64,000 nucleotides of DNA, taken from NCBI GenBank assembly GCA_004554385.1, contig SFMO01000143.1, forward strand, positions 12,347 through 76,346, read 5' to 3'. Below the pieces are notes generated by a model. It made no database searches and was not told the DNA's origin. It saw only the letters and a program-made list of their open reading frames with translations. Position numbers and translations under genes: made by a program. This DNA is from Ruminococcus flavefaciens (GTDB taxonomy: Bacteria; Bacillota; Clostridia; Oscillospirales; Ruminococcaceae). Below are positions 34,948 to 43,234 of this stretch, in pieces. The first letter of the stretch is position 1; every line of letters begins with the position of its first letter.

Positions 34948-34976
34948 AGCCCGAGGCAGAAGCCCCGGGCTTTTTT
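34948..34976 (+). terminator. terminator of the DUF4352-like gene
   Basis: Stem AGCCCGAGGC / GCCCCGGGCT with an AGAA loop, one mismatch, followed by six T. Confidence 0.85.
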
Positions 34977-34984
34977 AGTGAAAA

Positions 34985-35005
34985 GCCGCTGCGATTAGCA
35001 GCGGC
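34985..35005 (-). terminator. terminator of cysK
   Basis: Stem GCCGCTGC / GCAGCGGC around a GATTA loop, with a T run on the minus strand side. Confidence 0.75.
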
Positions 35006-35034
35006 CTCAGAGATGTATATGGTAAAATAAGGTA

Positions 35035-35961
35035 TTATTCAAACATAGGAGTAGAGAGGTAGCGCTCACCTGTATCAGGGAGAAGTGCCACAATAGTCTT
35101 GCCCTTGTTCTCGGGACGCTTAGCAAGCTGGATAGCAGCCCAGACTGCCGCACCTGAGGAAATGCCCACAAGTACGCCCTCTGTTCTTGCGATAGCTCTG
35201 CCTGTTTCAAATGCATCCTCGTTGGAAACGGGGATTATCTCATCATAGATATTTGTATTGAGAGTTTCGGGAACGAAGCCTGCTCCTATACCCTGTATCT
35301 TGTGAGGACCTGCTGTGCCCTCGGAGAGAACAGGGGAGCTCTTTGGCTCAACGGCAACTACCTTTACATCGGGATTCTTTGATTTGAGGTATGCGCCTGT
35401 ACCGCTGACAGTACCGCCTGTACCTACACCTGCAACGAATATATCCACCTTTCCGTCGGTATCGTCCCATATCTCAACGCCTGTGGTCTTTTCGTGGATA
35501 GCAGGGTTTGCAGGGTTTGTGAACTGCGAAGGGATAAAGCTGTTTGGTATCTCCTGAGCAAGCTCGTCAGCTTTTGCGATAGCGCCCTTCATGCCCTTTG
35601 AGCCGTCTGTGAGCACAAGCTCTGCACCATAAGCCTTCATAAGGTTGCGGCGCTCGATGCTCATGGTCTCAGGCATAGTGATGATAAGTCTGTAGCCTCT
35701 TGAAGCTGCCACAGAAGCAAGACCGATACCTGTGTTTCCGCTGGTAGGCTCGATTATAACACTGCCCTCCTTGAGAAGTCCCTTAGCCTCGGCGTCATCA
35801 ATCATAGCCTTTGCGATCCTGTCTTTTACGCTTCCTGCGGGATTGAAGTATTCAAGCTTTGCAAGAACGGTTGCGCCAAGCTCGTGGGCGTTTTCGAGGT
35901 TTACAAGCTCCAGAAGCGGAGTTCCGCCGATAAGGTCTGTTATCTTCTTATAAGTTTTCAT
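35035..35961 (-). CDS. cysK: cysteine synthase A (O-acetylserine thiol-lyase)
   Basis: PLP enzyme forming cysteine from O-acetylserine and sulfide, 308 aa. The cofactor lysine lies in FNPAGSVKDRIA; the substrate loop is PTSGNTGIGLA; the glycine-rich phosphate site is VAGVGTGGTVSGTG; and the C-terminus has VGISSGAAVWAA. No serine acetyltransferase gene is adjacent. The C-terminal region ends ERYLSTPMFE as in typical CysK. Its promoter carries an operator-like motif shared with the nearby Rrf2 gene. Confidence 0.95.
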   Translation of the reverse strand: MKTYKKITDLIGGTPLLELVNLENAHELGATVLAKLEYFNPAGSVKDRIAKAMIDDAEAKGLLKEGSVIIEPTSGNTGIGLASVAASRGYRLIITMPETMSIERRNLMKAYGAELVLTDGSKGMKGAIAKADELAQEIPNSFIPSQFTNPANPAIHEKTTGVEIWDDTDGKVDIFVAGVGTGGTVSGTGAYLKSKNPDVKVVAVEPKSSPVLSEGTAGPHKIQGIGAGFVPETLNTNIYDEIIPVSNEDAFETGRAIARTEGVLVGISSGAAVWAAIQLAKRPENKGKTIVALLPDTGERYLSTPMFE

Positions 35962-36090
35962 AAAAATTGATCTCCTTTACATAGTTATTGATAAAAAGTA
36001 CGTGCCTGTGGAAAAATGACCAGCGTCAACATCGTCTGAGAATTGATATGAACATGGTATAGCACCTCTTGAATATTTTTTCTATATCAC

Positions 36091-36108
36091 CTATATGTTT
36101 GGTATGTT
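36091..36108 (-). promoter_or_regulatory. putative Rrf2 operator, copy 2 (cysK)
   Basis: CTATATGTTTGGTATGTT on the plus strand, 15 of 18 positions identical to the motif in the Rrf2 promoter. It lies immediately downstream of the cysK -10 box, over the expected transcription start. Confidence 0.55.
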
Positions 36109-36111
36109 TAT

Positions 36112-36140
36112 ATTATAACAGCAAAATTTACATTTGTCAA
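36112..36140 (-). promoter_or_regulatory. promoter of cysK
   Basis: Minus-strand TTGACA (complement of 36135-36140), 17-bp spacer, TATAAT (complement of 36112-36117). The leader to the cysK start is about 145 nt. Confidence 0.82.
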
Positions 36141-36144
36141 CCCT

Positions 36145-36185
36145 TTTTTTAAAAAATAAAATCGCGTCCCGTTTTTCGGGACGCG
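36145..36185 (-). terminator. terminator of the half-cohesin lipoprotein gene
   Basis: Stem CGCGTCCCG / CGGGACGCG with a five-base loop, followed on the minus strand by a T-rich run. It insulates the gene from the cysK promoter. Confidence 0.85.
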
Positions 36186-36216
36186 AACCTGACTGCGGGG
36201 GCTGCCCGCTGCGCTT

Positions 36217-37110
36217 TTAGTTTGGCTTTGAACCTGTCTGAGTTCTCTTTGCAAATTCTGAGAATTCGCCTGAAGGATAGATCTCCTTGACTTCCATAGC
36301 ATTTGAATCGTAGTATACCCATACGAGCATTGCTGCGAGACCGGGATTGTTTTTGAGGTTGATGTGATATACTACCTCATCGCCGGGCTTTGCGGAAACA
36401 TTATCACCGTATGCAACGAAGCCGTTTTCAGAAGAAACGTCCTGAGGGTCGATGCTGCCGCCGACTCTGATCTTACCCTGGATAACCTTGTCGGGAGCAA
36501 GTGACTTTCCTGCAACAGTAGCAAAGTCAGGGTTGAAGTTTACAGCGTAATCCTTCTCTGGGATATTGTCCTTGAGCTTGAATACTACCTCGATGAAGTC
36601 GTTGTTGAAGATATAGTCGGTATCCTTTGAGATGTCAAGCCACATACAGTATCTGCTGTCTGTCTTGCTTGTATAATTTTCAGAGCTGCTTGTATCCTTT
36701 GTGACGATCTGAGTAACTACTGCGCCGTTTGCGTCTGTAGCCTTTTCGCCGTTAGCTTCTGTGACCTCAACTACCTCTGTAGCAGCCTGAGTTGTTGACT
36801 TTGTCTGAGGATCAGCTGAATCGAGGTCTACATTGCCATCAGGAGGTGTGATGCCCTGTGCAGCAAGATCGGCAGGAGAACCTGTCTGGAAAGGTGTTAC
36901 GACTACAGCACCGCTGGCATTTTCGATGTTTTCAAGGGTGCTGATGTCAGCGCTATCCTGCTGTGAAGAGCTGTTTGCTGAATTGCCTGAAGAAGTTTTA
37001 TTGCTGCCTGTGGAACTTCCTGCTTCCTTCTTTGAGCATGAAGCGGCAGATGTAATCGCTACGCATGCAACAGCAGCGAGAGCGATGGCTTTTTTTCTGA
37101 AATCAGTCAT
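36217..37110 (-). CDS. lipoprotein with half cohesin-like C-terminal domain
   Basis: A 297-aa lipoprotein. Signal peptide with lipobox ITSAASC; a Ser/Thr/Asn-rich spacer (about 30-60); a Thr/Glu/Val-rich low-complexity region (about 95-140); a beta-rich region (about 155-220); and a last segment VSAKPGDEVVYHINL then AMLVWVYYDSNAMEV, which looks like the opening strands of a cohesin. Only about 65 residues follow, half a cohesin, so the domain is either minimal or truncated. The ATG at 37110 follows AAAGGA. The gene is divergent from the GH5 cellulase and probably faces the same extracellular substrate; its binding partner is unknown. Confidence 0.7.
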   Translation of the reverse strand: MTDFRKKAIALAAVACVAITSAASCSKKEAGSSTGSNKTSSGNSANSSSQQDSADISTLENIENASGAVVVTPFQTGSPADLAAQGITPPDGNVDLDSADPQTKSTTQAATEVVEVTEANGEKATDANGAVVTQIVTKDTSSSENYTSKTDSRYCMWLDISKDTDYIFNNDFIEVVFKLKDNIPEKDYAVNFNPDFATVAGKSLAPDKVIQGKIRVGGSIDPQDVSSENGFVAYGDNVSAKPGDEVVYHINLKNNPGLAAMLVWVYYDSNAMEVKEIYPSGEFSEFAKRTQTGSKPN

Positions 37111-37181
37111 AGTTTTGCGTCCTTTCATATGAAGGTTTTTATTTTTTTACGCAGAGAATGTACTCTGCTAAGCTTACTCTA

Positions 37182-37210
37182 ATTATACACAAGCGAAAAT
37201 AATTTGTCAA
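37182..37210 (-). promoter_or_regulatory. promoter of the half-cohesin lipoprotein gene
   Basis: Minus-strand TTGACA (complement of 37205-37210), 17-bp spacer, TATAAT (complement of 37182-37187). The leader contains a GCAGAG/CTCTGC hairpin at 37151-37168. Confidence 0.82.
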
Positions 37211-37370
37211 GACAAAGTCGGAATTGTAATCAATTGTTTGACAAAAGGTCACACATCTGCCACGTTAATTTCACCGTTTTGTCATCTTCTTGTACGGTAA
37301 AATGTGCTTTTTATCGGCAGAATAATAAAAAAATGCTGACCAGAGGACGCATATTAGTAAAAATCATGTA

Positions 37371-37399
37371 TTGCAAATGGCGGATTTACGTGATATAAT
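37371..37399 (+). promoter_or_regulatory. promoter of the GH5 gene
   Basis: TTGCAA (37371-37376), 17-bp spacer, TATAAT (37394-37399). The 160 bp between this and the divergent promoter hold no gene. Confidence 0.8.
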
Positions 37400-37500
37400 T
37401 ATAATAAGTGTTTATATATTGTCTTTCCGCAGTGGAAAAGGGGGGAAGGACAGGTTTCTTTTTGGGAATCCGATAAACAATGATGAAAGGACATCTGGCA

Positions 37501-39552
37501 ATGAAGAGATCTGCAATGGCGCTGCTGACAGCCGCTGCAATGCTGCTTACGGGTGTGTCATGCGCGAAGAAAGGTGGTTCTTCTGAAGTGTCTGAGAAAG
37601 AAAAAAATACAGACGTGCAGGAGACGACCACTATTACCGAGGAGGAAACTACAGAGATGGCGACCGAGCATAAAAGCCCAGTTGAGACCGTTTCGGCAAC
37701 TCTTGGCTCACAGATCACCGCAGACAGAGTGATCGGACGTGCCGAGGGCAGTAATACGATCAAGTTCCCGCTTGCTGACCTTATCGAGGAGGGCGACAGA
37801 GTCGATTCGTTCACTTTTACCATTTATTCGGGCGACGGTGGGGATATCGGAGAGTTCAAGGGCGGATGCGGCATATCCGTTGACGATAAGTGCCCTGCGG
37901 CAACTACTAAGGGATGGTATCAGTCAGGAGATTTCTCAGCGCCCACTGAGGGCAGCTATGGCGAGATCACATGGAAGGTACCCGAAGAGCTGAAGGATCA
38001 TATCCATGAGGGCGGCGAAGTCCTTTTCGGCTACTGGTGGGGAAATACTGAAAGCCTGAGGATAGACAACGTGGTGTGCAGGTTCGACAGGACAAGAGAT
38101 GTGCCTGTTGACGGTACTGTGTCTGCCGAGGTCGGCAAGTCGGTGAGCTTTTCTGATGCCGACAACAGAGTGCATATCCCTCTTGACTTTATCCCTGAGG
38201 GCATGGTGCCCGAGGTAGTGAACTTCAACGTGAGCACAACGGGAAGCTTCGGAAAATTCACGGGCGCTTACGGCATAAGCTCTACAGCAGGAGATTTTCA
38301 GTCGGGAGATGTGTCACTGTTTACCGACAGCTCAGAGCTCACGCTCACATGGTTCGTGCCTGACAAGGCAAAGGGCTGTATGGCATCGGATAACGAGCTG
38401 CAGCTTGGATACTGGTGGAGCGATCAGCCAACCCTCACTGTCAACAGTGTGGAGGTTAAATACAGCGTAGGCGGAGGCTACTATCCTGCGCCCACAAAGG
38501 TGGAAGTGCCAACTATGGAGGCTGCTACGGAGTCATCCGAGGGTACGGCTGCCTTCAGAAGCGCTTCGGAAATAGTTTCAAAGATCAGGGTGGGCTGGAA
38601 TTTAGGCAACACTCTTGAAAGCTACAATACAGGAAGATCAGGACTCGATACCGAAACAGGCTGGGGAAATCCCAGAACTACAAGGGATATGCTTAAGTCG
38701 GTAAAGGCAGCAGGCTTCAATGCCGTCAGAATACCGATAACATGGTCTGAGCATATGAACGAGACAAGTATTCAGAAGGAATGGCTCGACAGAGTTCAGG
38801 AGGTCGTTGATTACGCTTATGACGAAGGCTTGTTCGTTATCATTAATATGCACCACGATGACTATATCTGGTTCGATCCTCAGCCCGGCTCCTTCAACGG
38901 CGACAGCATGCGACTTGAGAATATCTGGGAGCAGGTCTGCGAGCGTTTTGCAGATTATGACGACAGACTTATCTTTGAGGGCATGAACGAGCCGAGAACA
39001 GTGGGTTCATCTATGGAATGGATGGGCGGAACCAAGGAAGAGAGAAACACCGTAAGCAAGTACGCAAAGAGCTTTGTGGATACAGTACGTGCAAGCGGCG
39101 GCAAGAATGCCGACAGAACCCTTATCGTTACCACATATGCGGCTTCTGCCGACAGTGTTGCTCTGAACGATATGGCGGTCCCCAGCGGCAAGAACATCGT
39201 GCTGTCTGTTCACTATTATGCTCCGTGGAAGTTCTCTGAGGGAACTGAAACCACATTTACTCCAAGCGGCGAGAGCGAGCTTGATGGCAAGTTCACAGAG
39301 CTGAGACAGAAGTTCGTAGATAAGGGCATACCTGTTCTCATATGTGAGTTCGGCTGCGTTCACGGCGCTGACGAGGCTACAAGAAGCAGATACTATTCAT
39401 ACTACATAAGCGCTGCCAAGAAGCAGGGTATAAAGTGCTTCATCTGGGATAACGGCAAGTTCAGCGGCGAGTCCAGCTTCGGTGTGTTCAACAGAGCTGA
39501 GATGAAGTGGGACGGAGCTATACTGAAGGCTGTTATGGAGGGGGCTAAGTAA
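37501..39552 (+). CDS. lipid-anchored GH5 endoglucanase with two N-terminal modules
   Basis: A 683-aa secreted glycoside hydrolase. Lipobox LTGVSC near residue 20, Thr/Glu spacer, two tandem beta-sandwich modules (about 60-200 and 205-335) each containing a YWW aromatic patch (FGYWWGNTESLRIDNV and LGYWWSDQPTLTVNSV) suited to binding polysaccharide, then a GH5 catalytic domain from WNLGNTLESY to the end. The catalytic acid/base is in FEGMNEPR and the nucleophile in LICEFGCVHG; NMHHDDYIWF is also conserved. It resembles GH5 subfamily 4 endoglucanases. There is no dockerin, so it is cell-anchored rather than cellulosomal. The ATG at 37501 follows AAAGGA. The module family is not assigned. Confidence 0.9.
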   Translation: MKRSAMALLTAAAMLLTGVSCAKKGGSSEVSEKEKNTDVQETTTITEEETTEMATEHKSPVETVSATLGSQITADRVIGRAEGSNTIKFPLADLIEEGDRVDSFTFTIYSGDGGDIGEFKGGCGISVDDKCPAATTKGWYQSGDFSAPTEGSYGEITWKVPEELKDHIHEGGEVLFGYWWGNTESLRIDNVVCRFDRTRDVPVDGTVSAEVGKSVSFSDADNRVHIPLDFIPEGMVPEVVNFNVSTTGSFGKFTGAYGISSTAGDFQSGDVSLFTDSSELTLTWFVPDKAKGCMASDNELQLGYWWSDQPTLTVNSVEVKYSVGGGYYPAPTKVEVPTMEAATESSEGTAAFRSASEIVSKIRVGWNLGNTLESYNTGRSGLDTETGWGNPRTTRDMLKSVKAAGFNAVRIPITWSEHMNETSIQKEWLDRVQEVVDYAYDEGLFVIINMHHDDYIWFDPQPGSFNGDSMRLENIWEQVCERFADYDDRLIFEGMNEPRTVGSSMEWMGGTKEERNTVSKYAKSFVDTVRASGGKNADRTLIVTTYAASADSVALNDMAVPSGKNIVLSVHYYAPWKFSEGTETTFTPSGESELDGKFTELRQKFVDKGIPVLICEFGCVHGADEATRSRYYSYYISAAKKQGIKCFIWDNGKFSGESSFGVFNRAEMKWDGAILKAVMEGAK

Positions 39553-39589
39553 CCTGACAGACAGCATCTGCTGCGGCAGATCTTTCCGC

Positions 39590-39618
39590 TTGACATCATA
39601 AATCATCTATAATATACT
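39590..39618 (+). promoter_or_regulatory. promoter of the SGNH esterase gene
   Basis: TTGACA (39590-39595), 17-bp spacer, TATACT (39613-39618). Confidence 0.75.
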
Positions 39619-39688
39619 ACATATGACAGACCGCGGTGCATTGGCACTTCGGTCAAAGGATACAGCATACTTAAGGAGGATATATATT

Positions 39689-41257
39689 ATGAAAAAACTG
39701 GCTTCAATGCTGCTTTCCGCAGCTATAGGACTTACAGCCATCACCCCTGCGGCATTCGGCAGACAGGAGAAAAAAGCAGAGGCGGCTGAGAAAGGCGGTC
39801 TGGTGCTCTTCGGTGACAGTATCGCTTCAGGCGATACAAGAAACGGAAAGGTGGCTCATAACTACGGCGAGATCTGCGGCGATTACCTTGGCTGCAAGGT
39901 CAGCAACTATGCCGTTTCCGGACATACTACAGCAGACCTTATCAAGGATATTGACGGACTCAGCGCAGAGCAGAAGAAAAACGTAGCAGATGCAGAGGTC
40001 ATCGTTATCTCTGTGGGCGGAAACGATATAATGAAGTTCGCTTCAAAAAAGCTCATTCAGTATGCTGCAAACAAGGGATTTCTCAATGACGGCTATACCA
40101 GGGAGAATATTCCTTCCGATCCGACTATCACAGATATGATGAATATCGTAAAGCTGAAGGGAGACGGAAGCCTTGCTGAATATGCATCAAAGGGATTGTC
40201 ACAGGCAGTTGAAGTCAACAGTCAGCTCGCCGGCATCACTGCAGATCTGTGTTCGACCGCAGATGACCACGATGGCTACATCGACAATGTTATGATGCCA
40301 AACATAAAGACTGCGGTAACCAAGCTCAAGGCTATATCACCTGATTCAAGGATAATGATACAGAATATCTACCAGCCGGTTGAGCTTGATCCTTCCTATG
40401 TTGAAACGAATTACGGAAAGGGCTCGGGCAAGGCAACGGTTATCAATACTGTAAGATCAAGACTTGAATTCATTATGACTTACTATGATACAAAGCTCAA
40501 TATGGAAGGCTATGACGTAGTAGACGTAAAATCGCTGTTTACCTCGAATAACGGAATACTTTCCGCTTCAAATCCCGGTAACGCAAATTACTTTGTTGAT
40601 ATACAGACAGGCAGCCTCTCTACAGGTGATGTTCACCCGAATCAGAAGGGACACCTTGCCATTGCAACAGCTGTACTTGAGAAGATAAACAAGCTCCACA
40701 ACGATAACGGTCTTCTGAGGAAGACATATAATGGTCTCAGCGACAAGAACAAGTATCCTGCAATTGCGCTGAATACTTTCAAGAAAGTAGCCGGAGAGGA
40801 TCCGACTCTGACAACTACTTCTACAACTGTCACTACAACAACTACCACAAAGAAGACAACAACTACTACAACTACATCGACAACTACTACAACAAAGAAG
40901 CCAACGACAACTACTACCGTCAAGGTCACTACAACTACAAAAAAGACAACAGTAACTGCTACAACCACAAAGCCTGTTACAACGACTACTCAGCCTGTCA
41001 AGACGATCTCTCTCGGTGATGTGGACGAAAACAAGACTGTCAATGCAGTTGACGCTTCATATGTTCTTGAGGAATATGCAAATAATTCCATAAATAAACC
41101 GTCGGCATTCAGCAGCGCACAGAAAACTGCGGCAGATGTTAACAAGGACAAAAATATAAACGCTATTGACGCTTCGTATATCCTTTCCTACTACGCATAT
41201 AATTCCATCACCTCAAATCCGAAAAAGACCTTTGAGGAATATTTAAAGACAGCATAA
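39689..41257 (+). CDS. secreted SGNH/GDSL esterase with dockerin
   Basis: A 522-aa enzyme: signal peptide, SGNH hydrolase domain (about 35-370), a Thr/Lys-rich linker (about 375-440), and a C-terminal dockerin (about 445-522). The catalytic Ser is in LFGDSIASGD, the oxyanion Gly and Asn in YAVSGHT and SVGGNDIM, and the Asp/His pair in DVHPNQKGH. Such enzymes deacetylate xylan or other hemicellulose. The dockerin loops are DVDENKTVNAVDASYV and DVNKDKNINAIDASYI, close to the VDAS pattern of the ScaB and CttA X-dockerins, but without an X module. The ATG at 39689 follows AAGGAGG. Confidence 0.88.
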   Translation: MKKLASMLLSAAIGLTAITPAAFGRQEKKAEAAEKGGLVLFGDSIASGDTRNGKVAHNYGEICGDYLGCKVSNYAVSGHTTADLIKDIDGLSAEQKKNVADAEVIVISVGGNDIMKFASKKLIQYAANKGFLNDGYTRENIPSDPTITDMMNIVKLKGDGSLAEYASKGLSQAVEVNSQLAGITADLCSTADDHDGYIDNVMMPNIKTAVTKLKAISPDSRIMIQNIYQPVELDPSYVETNYGKGSGKATVINTVRSRLEFIMTYYDTKLNMEGYDVVDVKSLFTSNNGILSASNPGNANYFVDIQTGSLSTGDVHPNQKGHLAIATAVLEKINKLHNDNGLLRKTYNGLSDKNKYPAIALNTFKKVAGEDPTLTTTSTTVTTTTTTKKTTTTTTTSTTTTTKKPTTTTTVKVTTTTKKTTVTATTTKPVTTTTQPVKTISLGDVDENKTVNAVDASYVLEEYANNSINKPSAFSSAQKTAADVNKDKNINAIDASYILSYYAYNSITSNPKKTFEEYLKTA

Positions 41258-41262
41258 ATCAC

Positions 41263-41287
41263 AGCGGACAGCTAATAACTGTCCGCT
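41263..41287. terminator. hairpin after the esterase gene
   Basis: Perfect stem AGCGGACAG / CTGTCCGCT with a seven-base loop but no T run; perhaps a weak terminator or an RNA-processing site before the next operon. Confidence 0.45.
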
Positions 41288-41308
41288 GATTGCATAAGGA
41301 GAAAAGCT

Positions 41309-42232
41309 ATGAAAAAGATGTATTTTGTCGTCAATCTTGTGGCAGGAAAGGCTGTAATAAACAAAAAGCTGGGCAAGATAACAGACGAGTTCGTAAAAGA
41401 GGGCTATGAGGTGACTGTCCATACCACCCAGAGCGGCGATGACGCCGTGGAGCAGGCTGTCTATGCCTGCGAAAAGGGATATGACCTGCTGGTAGTGGCT
41501 GGCGGCGACGGTACCCTCAGTCAGTGCCTTCAGGGAGTGATGGGCTGCGAAAAGCGTATACCAATAGGCTATGTGCCTGCAGGCTCTACCAATGATTTTG
41601 CGAAAAGTCTTGGCATCCCCTCGGACCAGATAAAGGCTGCAAAGGTCATCACCCACGGCAAGCCTGCTCTCTGTGACGTCGGCGGCTTCAATGACGGTTA
41701 TTTTTCCTATGTTGCAGCCTTCGGAGCTTTTACAAATATCACCTATGAGACTTCACAGAAGGTAAAGAACGTTTTCGGCCATGCGGCTTATATCGCAGAC
41801 GGAGCTGCTCATCTCGGCAGCATAAAAGCGAAGCCCATGCGCATAGAGTATGAGGGAAATACTATCGAGGGCGACTTTGTTTACGGCATGGTGACCAATA
41901 CTGCTTCCGTGGCAGGTATGATCAATATGAAGAATTTCCTGCTTGATGACGGTATCTTTGAGGTGACTCTCATCAGGAAGCCAAAGAACGCCGCGGAGCT
42001 TGGCAGGACAGCTGTTGCTCTCCTCAAAAACGACATGACGGACAAGAATATAGTTTTCTTCCGCACAAATGATGTGACTATTACGAACCTTTCAGACAAG
42101 CCGTTTTCATGGACAAGAGACGGCGAATACGGCGGCGAGGAGATTGTTAACCGCATCTGCTGCCATAAAAAGGCTGTTCCGTTCATGGTGCGCGGAAAGA
42201 ATCGACTTCCCTTTGAAAAGGATAAGAAATGA
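41309..42232 (+). CDS. diacylglycerol/lipid kinase family protein
   Basis: A 307-aa soluble kinase of the DAGK_cat/YegS/BmrU group. It has the nucleotide-binding GGDGTLSQCLQGV motif, the VPAGSTNDFAKSLG segment with the GSTND core, and a late DGIFEVTLIR. It phosphorylates diacylglycerol or a related lipid, recycling it into phospholipid synthesis. It is the first gene of a tightly packed operon with holB (4-bp overlap), ricT and queH. AAGGAG precedes the ATG. Confidence 0.88.
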   Translation: MKKMYFVVNLVAGKAVINKKLGKITDEFVKEGYEVTVHTTQSGDDAVEQAVYACEKGYDLLVVAGGDGTLSQCLQGVMGCEKRIPIGYVPAGSTNDFAKSLGIPSDQIKAAKVITHGKPALCDVGGFNDGYFSYVAAFGAFTNITYETSQKVKNVFGHAAYIADGAAHLGSIKAKPMRIEYEGNTIEGDFVYGMVTNTASVAGMINMKNFLLDDGIFEVTLIRKPKNAAELGRTAVALLKNDMTDKNIVFFRTNDVTITNLSDKPFSWTRDGEYGGEEIVNRICCHKKAVPFMVRGKNRLPFEKDKK

Positions 42233-43212
42233 AAAAAATATACGGTAACAAACAGCTCCTTGATGCTCTTGCAGGAATGAGAGCAAGCGGCAGGACTGCA
42301 CATGCGCTGATGATATGCGGCGAAAAGGGCAGCGGCAGAAAGCTCATCGCAAAGTACTACGCTCAGTCCCTGATGTGTGAGGCTCCCGAAAACGGCAGAC
42401 CATGCGGAGTCTGCAACGCATGCAGAAACGTGGAGAAGGGGATACACCCTGATGTGATATATCCCGAAAAGTCGGGAAAGCTTGGAAACTATAAAATCGA
42501 AACTGCCCGTGAGGTCATAGCTGATGCCTATGTGAAACCTAATAACAGCAGCGGCTGCAAGGTGTATATCTTTGCGGACTGCAGCCATGTTCAGGCACCG
42601 ACTCAGAATGCGCTGCTTAAGCTCATTGAAGAGCCACCCGAATATGCTTATTTTATATTTACCTGCGGCTCAAAGTCTGAATTCCTGCCAACTATTATAT
42701 CCCGATGCGTGTGCTTCAGCACCTCGCTGTGCACCGAGGAAGAGGCGGCGGAGTCCCTTGGAGAAAGCGGATTTGCTGCAAATGACATACAAAAAGCAAT
42801 AAGCTGCTTTCACGGGAATATCGGTATGTGCGAGAGCTATATCACCGATGAGGAACTGAGAGCACGTGTGGATTTGACAAAATCCCTTGCCGATAGTATA
42901 ATAAGGAAAGATGAGTACGCTCTCAGTGTAGGACTTTTCTCTTTAGGACGAGAGAGAGATGATGTCAGAGAGGTGCTTTCAATGCTTGACAAGCTTTTCC
43001 GTGATGCCGCAGTTCTTGCAAAGGACAGCAGTGCAGAGACAATAGGCTGTTCCCGTGAGGGAGCAGCAGCTCTTTCACGTTCCGTAACGGCTTATCAGTC
43101 CGCAAGGATACACTCGCTTATTGAAAAGGCATGGGGCGCGGTCGAGAGCAATGTCGGCATACCGCTGGCGCTTACGGCGCTGGGGGCTGAGATAATGGAA
43201 ATAGTCGGATAA
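42229..43212 (+). CDS. holB: DNA polymerase III delta-prime subunit
   Basis: Clamp-loader subunit, 327 aa. An AAA+ fold with a variant Walker A (GEKGSGRKLIAKYYA), a four-Cys zinc module (CEAPENGRPCGVCNACR), HPDVIYPEKS, a Walker B-like region and the sensor SRC motif in IISRCVCFST. The ATPase-dead appearance is normal for delta-prime. It overlaps the lipid kinase gene by 4 bp (ATGA), and ricT follows after 22 bp, as in many Firmicutes where holB and yaaT are neighbours. Confidence 0.9.
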   Translation: MKKIYGNKQLLDALAGMRASGRTAHALMICGEKGSGRKLIAKYYAQSLMCEAPENGRPCGVCNACRNVEKGIHPDVIYPEKSGKLGNYKIETAREVIADAYVKPNNSSGCKVYIFADCSHVQAPTQNALLKLIEEPPEYAYFIFTCGSKSEFLPTIISRCVCFSTSLCTEEEAAESLGESGFAANDIQKAISCFHGNIGMCESYITDEELRARVDLTKSLADSIIRKDEYALSVGLFSLGRERDDVREVLSMLDKLFRDAAVLAKDSSAETIGCSREGAAALSRSVTAYQSARIHSLIEKAWGAVESNVGIPLALTALGAEIMEIVG

Positions 43213-43234
43213 ACGGCTTTAGATAGGAGTTTCT

